From: MWEI01 sp964600235 | GTDB taxonomy: Bacteria > Desulfobacterota > Desulfomonilia > UBA1062 | Assembly: GCA_964600235.1 (NCBI GenBank) | Contig: CAZRIV010000001.1 | Location: forward strand, 62,001 to 126,000 | Reading direction: 5' to 3' | DNA length: 64,000 nucleotides | Shown: positions 34,911 through 44,153 of the stretch, piece by piece | Numbering within the stretch: position 1 is the stretch's first letter | How the letters are laid out: the number at the start of each line of letters is the position of its first letter | Position numbers and translations under genes: made by a program | Notes under the pieces: generated by a model | Database searches by the model: none | The model's input: the letters and a program-made list of their open reading frames with translations, nothing else | What the model was told of the DNA's origin: nothing

Positions 34911-35043
34911 GGGCGATCTCCTCACTGCTCATATTTATGAGATTCATTATGATACTTTTCCGGAATGAATGAAACCGTTGAAGTGGAGATTCCTGTAAAG
35001 GAAATTACCTGCCATGTCATCTCGTGGCACATGTTCATGGAGA

Positions 35044-35535
35044 TCATAAAAGGTAGGCTATTTGGAGTGTAATGAAATTTTCACCGTAATTCGCTGTGTC
35101 CGTCCAGCGGAAGATCCCTTTACCATTGGAGAAGTGCTTATAACCAATCGAGAAGTCATATTTCTCCGCCCTTATTCCCAGAGCGGACCGGAACGCAAAC
35201 TGCAAATGTGTCCCTAGGTTGTTGGTGGTCCTGCCCACGTAAGCCGCACCCGGTTCCACGGCGATATAATAGCCTTGATCAAGGTCCATCCATATACCCT
35301 TGGACACAATGAGTGCATGGTTGTCATCCGGCCCGTTCCAGAAACCGAGCGCCACATTATTGCAGGTGTTGAGACCGAAGAGGGGAGACGAGTCCATCCG
35401 GTAGCAAAGGAACATGGCCTGAGAATCTGAAGAGTGATGGAAACCCTGGCCTCCTTCGAGGGATATGCCGTCGGCGTATGCTGTACCGGAGCAATGGAGC
35501 AGCACAGGAATAAATATCCAGATCCAACTTCTCAA
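35044..35535 (-). CDS. pagL: PagL-type lipid A 3-O-deacylase
   Basis: 163 residues: a signal peptide (cleavage after AYA), then an eight-stranded outer-membrane barrel. The C-terminal motif GYKHFSNGKG provides His134 and Ser136, and NYGENF provides Glu152, the catalytic triad of PagL. It removes the 3-linked acyl chain of lipid A at the outer membrane. The terminal aromatic strand ITLQIAYLL fits BAM-dependent insertion. Evidence that the cell has LPS. Confidence 0.82.
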   Translation of the reverse strand: MRSWIWIFIPVLLHCSGTAYADGISLEGGQGFHHSSDSQAMFLCYRMDSSPLFGLNTCNNVALGFWNGPDDNHALIVSKGIWMDLDQGYYIAVEPGAAYVGRTTNNLGTHLQFAFRSALGIRAEKYDFSIGYKHFSNGKGIFRWTDTANYGENFITLQIAYLL

Positions 35536-35740
35536 GCACGCTGTCCTTAATGATCAGTATAAGGCCCGGGATCATAAAAAAAAGTAAATTCTATGTGCCA
35601 ATGATATCATCATTCAGGCATCCTGCAAACTTGGTAAACATTCAAAAGTCATGCCCCATTCAAGAAAGCGCGCTAGATCAACCTGGCATAGTGTAATGGA
35701 CACGCTTATAATATCGTACTGTGGAGACGATCTAAAGATC

Positions 35741-36928
35741 ATGCATAAAATGAACCCTGACAGGATAGCCATCATCGGGCCGGGCAGGCTGGGAACGGCT
35801 TTCGCCTACAAATGGGGCCGCGACGGCAAGGAAATCACGATCTATTACCACGACGAGGCCCTGTGCCATGAAATTAACACCACCCGGGTGAACCCGAAAC
35901 ACCTGACAGAGGACCTGGCCCTTATCTCCGGCGGCAGAGAGGGGGTCCCGAGACTCGCCCCGCGCGTCAAGGCAACGAACGATCTGGATGAGGTCATCCA
36001 TGAGCACGACTTCGTGGTGCTTGCCATCAACATGAAGGGCCTTCCCGAATTCCTAAGCCACCTGAAGCCCCGCATGGCGAAGAAAAAGACCAGAACATGC
36101 ATCATATCCCCCATCAAGAGCCTTGCCTCGGTGGGGCGGAAGAACGAACTCATCACGCCCTCGCAGATGATCAATACATACCTCTTCGACCTTCACCATC
36201 ATTACGAGACCGTCTGCATAGGAGGACCCTTCTTCGATGTGGACCTGGCAGCGGGCAACCCCGTCTGTGTGACCGTGGCCGGCAAAAGGCATGTGGCCGA
36301 GCTCGTGAGGCGCGAATTCTTCGCCCTGAACAGGGGGGAGCTGAGTTCATACTACAATTGCGACATGGTGGGCGTCGAGGCCTGCGGGGCTCTGAAAAAC
36401 ATCGTGGCGAACATAAAGGGGCTCGCTGATTCCTGCGGTCTGGGGAGCTCGATGCCGGGGACCATCTTCGCGCGGTCCGGCGTGGAGATGCGAGCGATCT
36501 CGAAAATCCTCGGGGGCCACTTTCTCACCTTCCTCGGCCAGGCCGGCGTGGGTGACATGTATGTTACCCTTTCCTCAAGCGCCAGTAAGAACTACCGGTA
36601 CGGCAAGGATTTCTACGAGTGCTACACGGGCAATACCATAGAGACGCACCGCAAGGTAATGGCGGGCATCGACGGCACGCCGGAAGGCCCGGGGACCCTG
36701 AAAAACGTCTACCGGTACCTTGAAAGCAAAAACATGTACAGCCCCATCTTCCGCAGCGCCTACCGGATATTCAACGAGGGAGGCACAAAGGATGACATCA
36801 GGGAGCAGATCATAAAGGCCTGCCAGTTCGACAGGAGAAGCAACGAGTATATCGGCCCCTTTTCCGGAATGGTCTACAATCTATTCCCGCACATCTGGTA
36901 TCGGCGGCAGAAGGGATGGCTGGGGTAA
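35741..36928 (+). CDS. NAD(P)-dependent glycerol-3-phosphate dehydrogenase-like protein
   Basis: 395 residues from the ATG at 35741, just before the Rossmann motif (IAIIGPGRLGTAFAYKW); in-frame ATGs at 35651 and 35696 would add an unconserved leader. It resembles GpsA: ACGALKNIVANIKGLADSCG (catalytic Lys region) and FLGQAGVGDMYVTLSSSASKNYRYG. It has about 60 residues more at the C-terminus than canonical GpsA (about 335). It probably reduces DHAP to sn-glycerol-3-phosphate, but the divergence leaves room for another hydroxyacid-phosphate substrate. Confidence 0.75.
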   Translation: MHKMNPDRIAIIGPGRLGTAFAYKWGRDGKEITIYYHDEALCHEINTTRVNPKHLTEDLALISGGREGVPRLAPRVKATNDLDEVIHEHDFVVLAINMKGLPEFLSHLKPRMAKKKTRTCIISPIKSLASVGRKNELITPSQMINTYLFDLHHHYETVCIGGPFFDVDLAAGNPVCVTVAGKRHVAELVRREFFALNRGELSSYYNCDMVGVEACGALKNIVANIKGLADSCGLGSSMPGTIFARSGVEMRAISKILGGHFLTFLGQAGVGDMYVTLSSSASKNYRYGKDFYECYTGNTIETHRKVMAGIDGTPEGPGTLKNVYRYLESKNMYSPIFRSAYRIFNEGGTKDDIREQIIKACQFDRRSNEYIGPFSGMVYNLFPHIWYRRQKGWLG

Positions 36929-37014
36929 CCCGCGAAGGGATCGTCCATGGAAGATGATAGATCCCGGAACAATGCAGGAGTGCCCGGAAATGGCGCAGGA
37001 CATCCGTCAGCTGG

Positions 37015-38805
37015 TCACGGATGCCCATCCCTGAACCACTGCGGGTGAGAGAAGAAGTAGGCTTCCCCGTACCGGCGTGCCATGTCCTCGTTGAACCCCA
37101 TGACATTCCGGCCGCTTGCCAGCACAGCAGTGGGCCACCAGAGCCAGGCGTCTTCATAGTTGTCATAAAGCGCCTTCTCCAGGTCATGATAGATCCTGGC
37201 GCGCCTGGCTTCATTCACCTCCTCCCTGCCGGCCCTGATGAGGAAAATGGCCTTCTCGTTGCGGCTTCTGCCGTTGTTGAAGGGGCTGGCGGGGTCATAG
37301 AGCAGGGTGGCGATATGGTCCGGCTCCTGTATCCAGGGATAGAGGTTCCCTATGATGTCGAAATCCTTTTTCCTGAATGGCTCTATCATGCCTGATACGC
37401 TCAAATAAACAGGCTTCCACGTTATCCCCACCTTCTGGAGCATGGCCATGACTGCCTTGGCAAAGGACTGGGCCTCGGGGACGTTGAGGGTGAAACCCTT
37501 GAGCGTGAGACCGTCGGCATACCCCGCCTGGGCAAGGAGCTTTCTCGACAGTCCCGGATCATAGCCCACGGGCTTGAGGTCATGGTTATGGGCCCAATGG
37601 TCGTCAGGGTATATGCAGCTGGAGATCCTCCCCAGGCCGAACTGTGTCCCCATGACCAGGGCCTTCCTGTCTATGGCGTGCGAGATGGCCTGGCGCACCC
37701 TGATATCGGAGCAGGGGCCTTTGGTATTGTTGAAGGTAAGGAACACCAGCCAGTTCATGGGCATGGTACCCACGTTGAAGTTGGGGTCGTTTTTTACGAG
37801 TTTGTACTGGACGGCGTCAAGGACGATAAAGTCGAGTCTTCCGGCCTTGAGGTTCGCCAACCGCACGGACGGATCGGGGATGACCGATACCCGTATCCCA
37901 TCGAAGTATGGCATGTCGGGCCTGCCCACGCTCCGGCCGAACCACCAGGCGGGGTTGCGTTTCAACTGAACGTAGTTGTCCGTGCTGGCAGACTCCAGCA
38001 TGTAGGGGCCCGTGCCCACGGGATTGCTGTCGAGCGGCCTGGGACCCTCTGCCATGTCCGAGTATTTCTTCAGCAGGGACTCCATGTCCGCCATGGCAGC
38101 CCTTGCCTCCTGCGCCTTTTTCGCATCCTTTTCACCCTTTGCCCTGCGCTCGAGTATCACCAGTTCGCGCCTGATCTTTCTGGTCTTGGTAAGGGCGGCG
38201 TCCTTCTCAAGGGCCCTTGCAGACACGGCAAACCCGGGCACGCTCGCCATGGTGCCCAGGAAGGCACCCCATGGCCTCTTGAAATGCCACTTCACCGTGT
38301 ACTCGTCCACCACGTCAATGGACTTCAGGGGCTCGATCCAGGCCCGTGTCCAGGCACCGTTGTCCCTGTCCATGATCCAGTCCATCTGGTATTTGAGGCC
38401 CCTGGCATTGAAGGGCGAGCCGTCGTGGAACACGACCCCCTTCCTCAGCTTCATGATCACGGTGACGTCGTCAATAAACTCCCAGGATTCGGCAAGCCAG
38501 GGGACGGTGGGCTTGTAGTTGGCGTCCACGAGGATCAGCTTCTCGTACATGTAGCTCATGGTCACCCAGTCCAGCACAGGCATGTGGTTGGGGTTCATCA
38601 GGCCTATGTATACAGGGGAAGCGGCACGCATGCAGCCGCCCCTGACCGGCTTGTGGGTGGAGTATCCTGTTCCCCATTCCATCCAGGCGGGCTTTCCTTT
38701 CGGGCTGTCCTGCGACCAGGCCGGTGGTGTGTCGCCAGACCAGATGCACGCACAGGTGATGCTGATAATCATACATGCCCTTGAAAGTTTTCTCAAAATG
38801 GACAT
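37015..38805 (-). CDS. ABC transporter substrate-binding protein, family 5 (dipeptide type)
   Basis: 596 residues with an N-terminal signal peptide ending near SWSQDS-like AWSQDS. SBP_bac_5 signature: YMYEKLILVDANYKPTVPWL, WEFIDDVTVIMKLRKGVVFH with DGSPFNARG, and RQAISHAIDRKALV. An insertion rich in Lys/Arg (about 190-240) makes it longer than DppA/OppA. It delivers peptides, nickel or glycosides to the permease encoded upstream on the same transcript. Last gene of the operon. Confidence 0.9.
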   Translation of the reverse strand: MSILRKLSRACMIISITCACIWSGDTPPAWSQDSPKGKPAWMEWGTGYSTHKPVRGGCMRAASPVYIGLMNPNHMPVLDWVTMSYMYEKLILVDANYKPTVPWLAESWEFIDDVTVIMKLRKGVVFHDGSPFNARGLKYQMDWIMDRDNGAWTRAWIEPLKSIDVVDEYTVKWHFKRPWGAFLGTMASVPGFAVSARALEKDAALTKTRKIRRELVILERRAKGEKDAKKAQEARAAMADMESLLKKYSDMAEGPRPLDSNPVGTGPYMLESASTDNYVQLKRNPAWWFGRSVGRPDMPYFDGIRVSVIPDPSVRLANLKAGRLDFIVLDAVQYKLVKNDPNFNVGTMPMNWLVFLTFNNTKGPCSDIRVRQAISHAIDRKALVMGTQFGLGRISSCIYPDDHWAHNHDLKPVGYDPGLSRKLLAQAGYADGLTLKGFTLNVPEAQSFAKAVMAMLQKVGITWKPVYLSVSGMIEPFRKKDFDIIGNLYPWIQEPDHIATLLYDPASPFNNGRSRNEKAIFLIRAGREEVNEARRARIYHDLEKALYDNYEDAWLWWPTAVLASGRNVMGFNEDMARRYGEAYFFSHPQWFRDGHP

Positions 38806-38830
38806 GGTTTCCTCCTAAAAATAAAATCAA

Positions 38831-39817
38831 TCAGGTACCGAAATGACAGGCCACCAGATGATCGCTCCTGCCAGCCGGTTTAAGCCCGGGCGGGTGTTCC
38901 CTGCAGAGCGGCTTGGCGAGACGGCAACGCGGGTGGAAGGCGCAGCCCGCCGGTGTTTCGAAAAGTCCCGGCACCTCACCCTGGAGCATGGTGCATGACC
39001 GGCTGTACTCCGCGTCCACGTCCGGTATGGGTACGGCGTCGAGCAATGCCCTCGTGTACGGGTGCCTGGGATCGTGGTACAGGTCGTCCCTGGCAGCCGT
39101 TTCGATAATTTCACCCAGGTACATGACAGCAACACGGTCGCTGATGTGCCTGACAACCGCCAGGTCATGGGCGATGAACAGGTAGGCCAGGCCGAACATC
39201 TCCTGCAGTTCGCCAAGGAGGTTGATGATCTGCGCCTGGATGGACACATCCAGCGCAGCTACGGGCTCGTCGCATACGATGAAGCATGGTCGAACCGCCA
39301 GGGCCCTCGCTATGGCAATGCGCTGGCGCTGGCCACCGCTGAATTCATGGGCATACCTGGTTGACATGGAAGGGTCGAGGCCGACTGTCTCCAGGAGGTA
39401 ATCGACCTGGTCCTCATACTCGGACCTGTTGCCGGCTAAGGAATGGATCATGAGGGGCTCGCCGATGATGTCGCTTACCCTCATCCTGGGGTCCAGAGAC
39501 CCGTTCGGGTCCTGGTAGATAATCTGCATATGCCTTCTGAGTCCCCTGAGCTCGTATTTCCCGGCCCGGGTTATGTCCCTGCCTTTGAAGATGATCTCAC
39601 CTTCGGTGGGTCGATCCAGAAGGAGTGTTGTCCTGCCTGTCGTGGTCTTGCCGCAGCCGCTCTCTCCCACGAGACCCAGTGTTTCCCCCGGAGAGATGCT
39701 GAAACTCACCTTATGCACGGCCCTGAGTTCGCCGATTTTTCTCCTGAACAAAGCGCCGCGATACAAGGGGAAATGCTTTGACAGGCCCCTGGCCCGGATA
39801 AGCGGGGTCTCGCTCAT
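38831..39817 (-). CDS. Dipeptide/oligopeptide ABC transporter ATPase, DppF/OppF type
   Basis: 328 residues. All ATPase motifs are present: Walker A GESGCGKTT, signature EFSGGQRQRIAIARAL, Walker B FIVCDEPVAALDVS and switch His in FIAHDLAVV, followed by the C-terminal Cys-rich oligopeptide-transporter tail (GCAFHPRCRLAKPLC). Starts 2 bp after the DppD-like gene. Confidence 0.93.
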   Translation of the reverse strand: MSETPLIRARGLSKHFPLYRGALFRRKIGELRAVHKVSFSISPGETLGLVGESGCGKTTTGRTTLLLDRPTEGEIIFKGRDITRAGKYELRGLRRHMQIIYQDPNGSLDPRMRVSDIIGEPLMIHSLAGNRSEYEDQVDYLLETVGLDPSMSTRYAHEFSGGQRQRIAIARALAVRPCFIVCDEPVAALDVSIQAQIINLLGELQEMFGLAYLFIAHDLAVVRHISDRVAVMYLGEIIETAARDDLYHDPRHPYTRALLDAVPIPDVDAEYSRSCTMLQGEVPGLFETPAGCAFHPRCRLAKPLCREHPPGLKPAGRSDHLVACHFGT

Positions 39818-39818
39818 A

Positions 39819-40649
39819 TCAGGCCCCTATCCAGCAGGCGACTTCATGGTTTTCGGATACTTTCCTCAGGGCAGGCCGCTGGTCCCTGCATCTTGCAAGC
39901 GTGCGAGGGCACCTGGGATGAAAGGGGCAGCCCGGCGGAAGGCAGGAAAGGTCAGGTGGCTGCCCCTCGATGGCAGTCAGCCTCCGGCGTGCATCCCCAT
40001 CCAGCCTGGGGACCGATTCCAGCAGGCCGATGGTGTAGGGGTGGGAGGGCCTCTTGAAGAGTTCCCTGGTCCGCGCCTTTTCCACTATCCTCCCTGCGTA
40101 CATGACAAGGACCCTGTCCGCGTAGCGGGCCACGATGCCGAGGTTGTGGGTAATGAAGATCATGGCGCGCTGCCTCATGCCGCCGGAGAGCTCATGGGGA
40201 TACGAGTTCACCCGTTGCCTGGCATGGCGGATGCGGACCATGTCCAGAAGACGGACGCATTCTTCACGGGCGGTCCTGGAGTCCATGCCCCTGTGGATCA
40301 TGAGGGGCTCCATGACCTGGACACCTACTGTCATGACCGGATTGAAAGCACTCATGGGCTCCTGGAAGATCATGGCGATCCTGTTGCCCCTGATGCGGCA
40401 GAGGTCTTCCGGCCCGAGCTTCAGCAGGTCCTGGCCTTCAAACATGACCCTGCCCCCTGTGATCCTGCCCGGGGGGTCCGGGATGAGTCTCATCAACGAC
40501 AGCGCGCTCACGGTTTTTCCGCACCCGCTTTCGCCCACGATGCTCAAGGTCTCTCCCTCCTCAAGGTCATAGGACACATCATCCACGGCCTTTATCACGC
40601 CTTTTTCCGAAAGGAATTCAGTGCTCAGGTTCAAGACGGACAGCAGCAT
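39819..40649 (-). CDS. Dipeptide ABC transporter ATPase, DppD/OppD type, lacking Walker B
   Basis: 276 residues against about 320 in relatives. Walker A (GESGCGKT, residues 39-46), Q-loop (IFQEPMSAFNP) and signature LSGGMRQRAM (154-163) are intact, but the sequence then jumps to IFITHNLGIVARYADRVLVM. About 43-45 residues holding Walker B and the D-loop (normally LLIADEPTTALDVT) are missing in frame near 40155-40168. The C-terminal Cys tail (CPFHPRCPRTLARC) is present. ATP hydrolysis by this subunit is probably lost, unless the assembly is wrong here. Confidence 0.88.
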   Translation of the reverse strand: MLLSVLNLSTEFLSEKGVIKAVDDVSYDLEEGETLSIVGESGCGKTVSALSLMRLIPDPPGRITGGRVMFEGQDLLKLGPEDLCRIRGNRIAMIFQEPMSAFNPVMTVGVQVMEPLMIHRGMDSRTAREECVRLLDMVRIRHARQRVNSYPHELSGGMRQRAMIFITHNLGIVARYADRVLVMYAGRIVEKARTRELFKRPSHPYTIGLLESVPRLDGDARRRLTAIEGQPPDLSCLPPGCPFHPRCPRTLARCRDQRPALRKVSENHEVACWIGA

Positions 40650-40667
40650 GCGTCAGCCCCTTTATGA

Positions 40668-41540
40668 TCATCTCACTACCCTGCCGTTGGTGCGAAGTCT
40701 GGGGTCGAGCGCGTCACGCAGCCCGTCACCGATGAAGTTGAAGGCCAGTACGGCAAGCGTTATCATCAGCCCCGGGGCTATGGAAAAGAGCGGTACGATC
40801 TCGAGATAGGAATAGCCGATACGCAACTCGTTCCCCCAGCTCGACGTGGGCTGCTGTACCCCGAGCCCCAGGAACGACACGGCGCTTTCCAGCATGATGT
40901 TGCCGCCCAGCGCGATGGTGGCCGTCACGATGATCGGGGCCGTCACGTTGGGCAGAAGGTGTCTGAAGATTATCCTCAGGCCCGAGGCACCCAGCGCGTG
41001 TGCCGCCTCGACATATGCAGTCTCGCGCACGAGCATGACCTGGCCTCGCACGATCCGGGCAAACCACGTCCACGAGAGGAAGGTAATGGAAACAATGATG
41101 CTCGTCATGCCCGGACCCAGGGCGGACACCATGACAAGCATGAGTATCAGTGCGGGTATGCACATGAAGGTGTCCGTGATGCGCATGAGAAGCATGTCCG
41201 TGACACCGCCCTTATACCCGGCCACAAGCCCCGCCAGCACACCGATGAGTGCGGAAAAGAAGGTCGAAAGGGCGCCCATGAGCAGGGTTGCGCGCGAACC
41301 GAAGATAACGCGGGAAAGCAGGTCACGGCCCACGTCATCGGTGCCCAGCAGATGCCTCCCGGTGGGCCCTTCCAGAACGTGGTAGAGATCCTGCTCATTG
41401 GGGTCATAAGGTGCCAGCACCGGGGCGAACAAAGCGATGAAGAGGAGGGCCGAAAGGATGAGCATGCCTGCGCAGGCGGTCTTATGCCTCATGAGGACGC
41501 ACGCGGTCGTCAAGGTGCCGGTGCCCCCTGGAGTGCTCAT
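40668..41540 (-). CDS. Dipeptide ABC transporter permease, DppC type
   Basis: 290 residues, six predicted membrane helices, N-terminal OppC-like domain (LLGTDDVGRDLLSRVIFG) and the ABC-permease EAA-like loop EAAHALGASGLRIIFRHLLPN. It forms a heterodimeric channel with the overlapping DppB gene (4-bp overlap). Confidence 0.93.
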   Translation of the reverse strand: MSTPGGTGTLTTACVLMRHKTACAGMLILSALLFIALFAPVLAPYDPNEQDLYHVLEGPTGRHLLGTDDVGRDLLSRVIFGSRATLLMGALSTFFSALIGVLAGLVAGYKGGVTDMLLMRITDTFMCIPALILMLVMVSALGPGMTSIIVSITFLSWTWFARIVRGQVMLVRETAYVEAAHALGASGLRIIFRHLLPNVTAPIIVTATIALGGNIMLESAVSFLGLGVQQPTSSWGNELRIGYSYLEIVPLFSIAPGLMITLAVLAFNFIGDGLRDALDPRLRTNGRVVR

Positions 41541-42505
41541 CGGTGAACCCTCACCCTCGGGTCGAGGTATCCGTACAGAAGGTCCACCAGGAGGTTTACC
41601 ATGAGTATGTTGACGGCCACCATGATGAGCGTGGCCTGGATTACCGGGAAGTCGCCGGCAAAGACGGCATTGACGCCCATGCGGCCCAGACCCGGGATGG
41701 CGAACATGTATTCCACGATGAACGAACCTGCCACGACGTAGCCCCAGGCCAGGCCGAAGACCGTCACAACCGGTATCAGGGCAGGTTTCATGGCATGCCT
41801 GAGGATCACGGCCCTTTCGCCAAGCCCCTTGGCATGGGCGGTGCGGATGAAATCCTGGCCCAGCACCTCCAGCAGGCTCGACCGGATATACCTGCTCAGC
41901 AGGCCGGCCCCATGGGTGCCCATGATGAACGTGGGCATGGCAATGCTCAGCAGGTTACCGGCAACGCTTTCAGAGAAGGGGACATAGCCCGAGGGCGGAA
42001 AGACGTGGACCATAACGGCCAGGAGGTAGATCATCACGATCCCCTCCCAGAATACCGGGATGGAAACGCCGATGATGGCCCCGGTGGTAAGAGACGCATC
42101 CAGCCAGGTATTCCTCCTCAGGGCGGAGATGATGCCCACGGGGAATCCGATCAGGCAGGACCAGAAGACCGAGCCCAGAAAGAGCTCGAGAGTGATGGGC
42201 AGACGGTGCAGGAACATGGGGAGCACCTGCTCTCCGCTGGCAATGGATGTCCCCCACTGGCCCAGGAGAAAGTTCCTGATCCAGACGAGGTATTGGAGAT
42301 AAAGAGGTTTATCCAGCCCGAACTGAGTCTTCAGGTCATTGAGGACCTCTTCACTCACAGGGGCCATGCTTGTGGACATGAGGAGTGCCCGGATCGGGTC
42401 CCCCGGGAGTATCCTCCCCAGCGTGAATATGAGGATGGAAACGAGAAAAAGGATCAAGAGGGAATAGAGGACCCTTCTGAGGATATATCGTCTCATGCCG
42501 TTCAT
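41537..42505 (-). CDS. Dipeptide ABC transporter permease, DppB type
   Basis: 322 residues; starts at residue 1 or 4 (MRRYILRR). N-terminal helix then GRILPGDPIRALL, QFGLDKPLYLQYLVW and RTAHAKGLGERAVILRHAMK (EAA loop), ending DPRVRVH. Six helices. First transporter gene after the TatT lipoprotein gene and overlapping DppC. Confidence 0.94.
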   Translation of the reverse strand: MNGMRRYILRRVLYSLLILFLVSILIFTLGRILPGDPIRALLMSTSMAPVSEEVLNDLKTQFGLDKPLYLQYLVWIRNFLLGQWGTSIASGEQVLPMFLHRLPITLELFLGSVFWSCLIGFPVGIISALRRNTWLDASLTTGAIIGVSIPVFWEGIVMIYLLAVMVHVFPPSGYVPFSESVAGNLLSIAMPTFIMGTHGAGLLSRYIRSSLLEVLGQDFIRTAHAKGLGERAVILRHAMKPALIPVVTVFGLAWGYVVAGSFIVEYMFAIPGLGRMGVNAVFAGDFPVIQATLIMVAVNILMVNLLVDLLYGYLDPRVRVHR

Positions 42506-42531
42506 TCACCCCGGGACCGAACCTGATCCGC

Positions 42532-43428
42532 TCACTTGAAATACTCATCAGCATGTCTGAGCATCTCTTCGGCCTTCCGCTTGGCCGCACCATTGGCAAA
42601 GGCCTCTTCGGGCAGGAGGTCATCCGGAGCGGAAAGGATCTTCTGCAGCGAGTCCGTGAAGAGCTGCCTGTCATGGGCGGCAACGGCATAGTATTTCGCA
42701 TACAGAAGGTACCACATGAGGTACCTGGACCCGGATATCTCAAAGGCCTCGTTGAAATGCTCCTTCGCCTCCTCGGGCCGCCCGCCGAACATCTCGGGGC
42801 GCGAGACCAGATACCCGCCGAAGAGTGCATGGATGCCGCCGTAGTAGAAGGTGTCATCGAGTTCGAGGACGCGGTCCATCATGGCCTCGACCCTGGGGAA
42901 GTCCAGCAGGGCCCTGGGATCTTCCGTGTGCGCGGCATTTATCCACAACAGCCACGCATTTGCGGCGAAATACAGGGCCGCGATGTCCCTCTTGTGAATG
43001 GTCTTCAAGGCCTCGGTAAAGACCTCCACGTCATCCTGCTCCAGGGCCTGGGCAAAGGTCTTGTTAAGCTTCAGGTTTCTCAGCGCGTATTCCCGTGCCT
43101 TGAAATACAGCCTTTTCGCCCGTGGTCTGTCCGTGTCTTCGACAAAGAGAAAGGCATACCCCAGGTTGGCCTCTGCCGCGCTTACCAGGAGGTACCTGTT
43201 TTCCGGCGAGGTCTGTATGAAGCCGTCCATCTGGGCTATCATGGCGGGCATGGCCTCGCGGACCAGGTCCACATCGCGGTTCGCGTTCGTGGCTTTCCTC
43301 ATGTCCTCCATGATGGGCTTCATGCCGTCCACCGTCGCCTTGGCTATGGTGGATGCACAGCCCCCGAGAAGGCCTGCTGAGAAAATTAGAAACAGCACGG
43401 GAAACAACAGTGTGCGCTTTACGGCCAT
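42532..43428 (-). CDS. TatT-like (TRAP T-component) TPR lipoprotein
   Basis: 298 residues. Lipoprotein signal peptide with box LLGGC, then helical repeats (SAAEANLGYAFLFVEDTDRP, REYALRNLKLNKTFAQALEQ) as in the trimeric TPR protein TatT, which binds a TRAP receptor in Treponema. Here it is the first gene of a dipeptide-type ABC operon, 26 bp before dppB, with no TRAP genes in sight. It may form a periplasmic scaffold for the ABC receptor. Confidence 0.8.
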   Translation of the reverse strand: MAVKRTLLFPVLFLIFSAGLLGGCASTIAKATVDGMKPIMEDMRKATNANRDVDLVREAMPAMIAQMDGFIQTSPENRYLLVSAAEANLGYAFLFVEDTDRPRAKRLYFKAREYALRNLKLNKTFAQALEQDDVEVFTEALKTIHKRDIAALYFAANAWLLWINAAHTEDPRALLDFPRVEAMMDRVLELDDTFYYGGIHALFGGYLVSRPEMFGGRPEEAKEHFNEAFEISGSRYLMWYLLYAKYYAVAAHDRQLFTDSLQKILSAPDDLLPEEAFANGAAKRKAEEMLRHADEYFK

Positions 43429-43498
43429 GACACCCCCCTTAAGGATTCCATTCTAAATACAGATATACACTCAGATTGCATGAGAAAGAATAGCCATG

Positions 43499-43861
43499 CT
43501 ATTCTTCATAGGGCCAGACCATCCTGCAGTCCCCATAGTCGTATCCGACGCCGAAGCCAAAACCATATGTTTTTTCAGGCCCTTTGCAGGCGACGCCGAA
43601 CCCGATGACCCCCTCGGTGTAATTCACCCCCAGGATGAGGCAATTCGAAGCGCTCCCCAGGACAAGGGCCGGTCCGATACTCTTGGAGCACTCCGCTTGA
43701 GAGTTGTAGGTCCTGGTGCCGAACCCGATGACGAAGTTCCCCAGTTTGAGGCCGAGGCCCCCCTTTCTGCAATCGCAGTCGGTGGTCATGTCATCGGCGT
43801 AAGCGGGTGTCCCGCAGTGTATGAGCGCCAGTGCAAGCATTAGAGTGATAATCCGTTTCAT
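43499..43861 (-). CDS. Small secreted cysteine-rich protein, unknown
   Basis: 120 residues from the ATG at 43861 (AAAGGAGG upstream). Signal peptide ending AYA, then a Gly-rich mature part with six Cys (CDC, AEC, SNC, VAC, GDC contexts), enough for three disulfides. Repeated short motifs GLGLKLGNFVIGFGTR, LILGVNYTEGVIGFGVAC and YGFGFGVGYDYG suggest a small beta structure. I recognise no family. Confidence 0.65.
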   Translation of the reverse strand: MKRIITLMLALALIHCGTPAYADDMTTDCDCRKGGLGLKLGNFVIGFGTRTYNSQAECSKSIGPALVLGSASNCLILGVNYTEGVIGFGVACKGPEKTYGFGFGVGYDYGDCRMVWPYEE

Positions 43862-44153
43862 GTGCAACCTCCTTTATGTGTAAGATATTCATGTGCAGGA
43901 TCAAAAGATCTTCTCAAAATTTAATATGTCACTTTCATGGCCATGCCGTTCATCTCATTTTAGAATTAATTTGGAATAAATCCGGGACACATAAAGGAAA
44001 TATTTTATACCGCATTGTGCATTTTAACGGACCAATAAAAACAATGCAGTTTATCTCAAAGGTGAGTTCCTGAGTTGTCCCGCTCGATTCCGTAAGCATA
44101 AGAAGGTGATGGCAACGGGTCAGGAAAAAGACGGTCCTCGATCGTGAGGGCCT

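Noticed and set aside
37582..38784. Long antisense open frame opposite the substrate-binding protein gene
   Set aside because: High-GC shadow frame; the opposite strand encodes a clear SBP_bac_5 protein. Similar shadows occur opposite the dpp permeases, the AGPS-like gene and ino1.
43876..44073. 65-residue plus-strand open frame
   Set aside because: AT-rich intergenic sequence without ribosome site or family resemblance.
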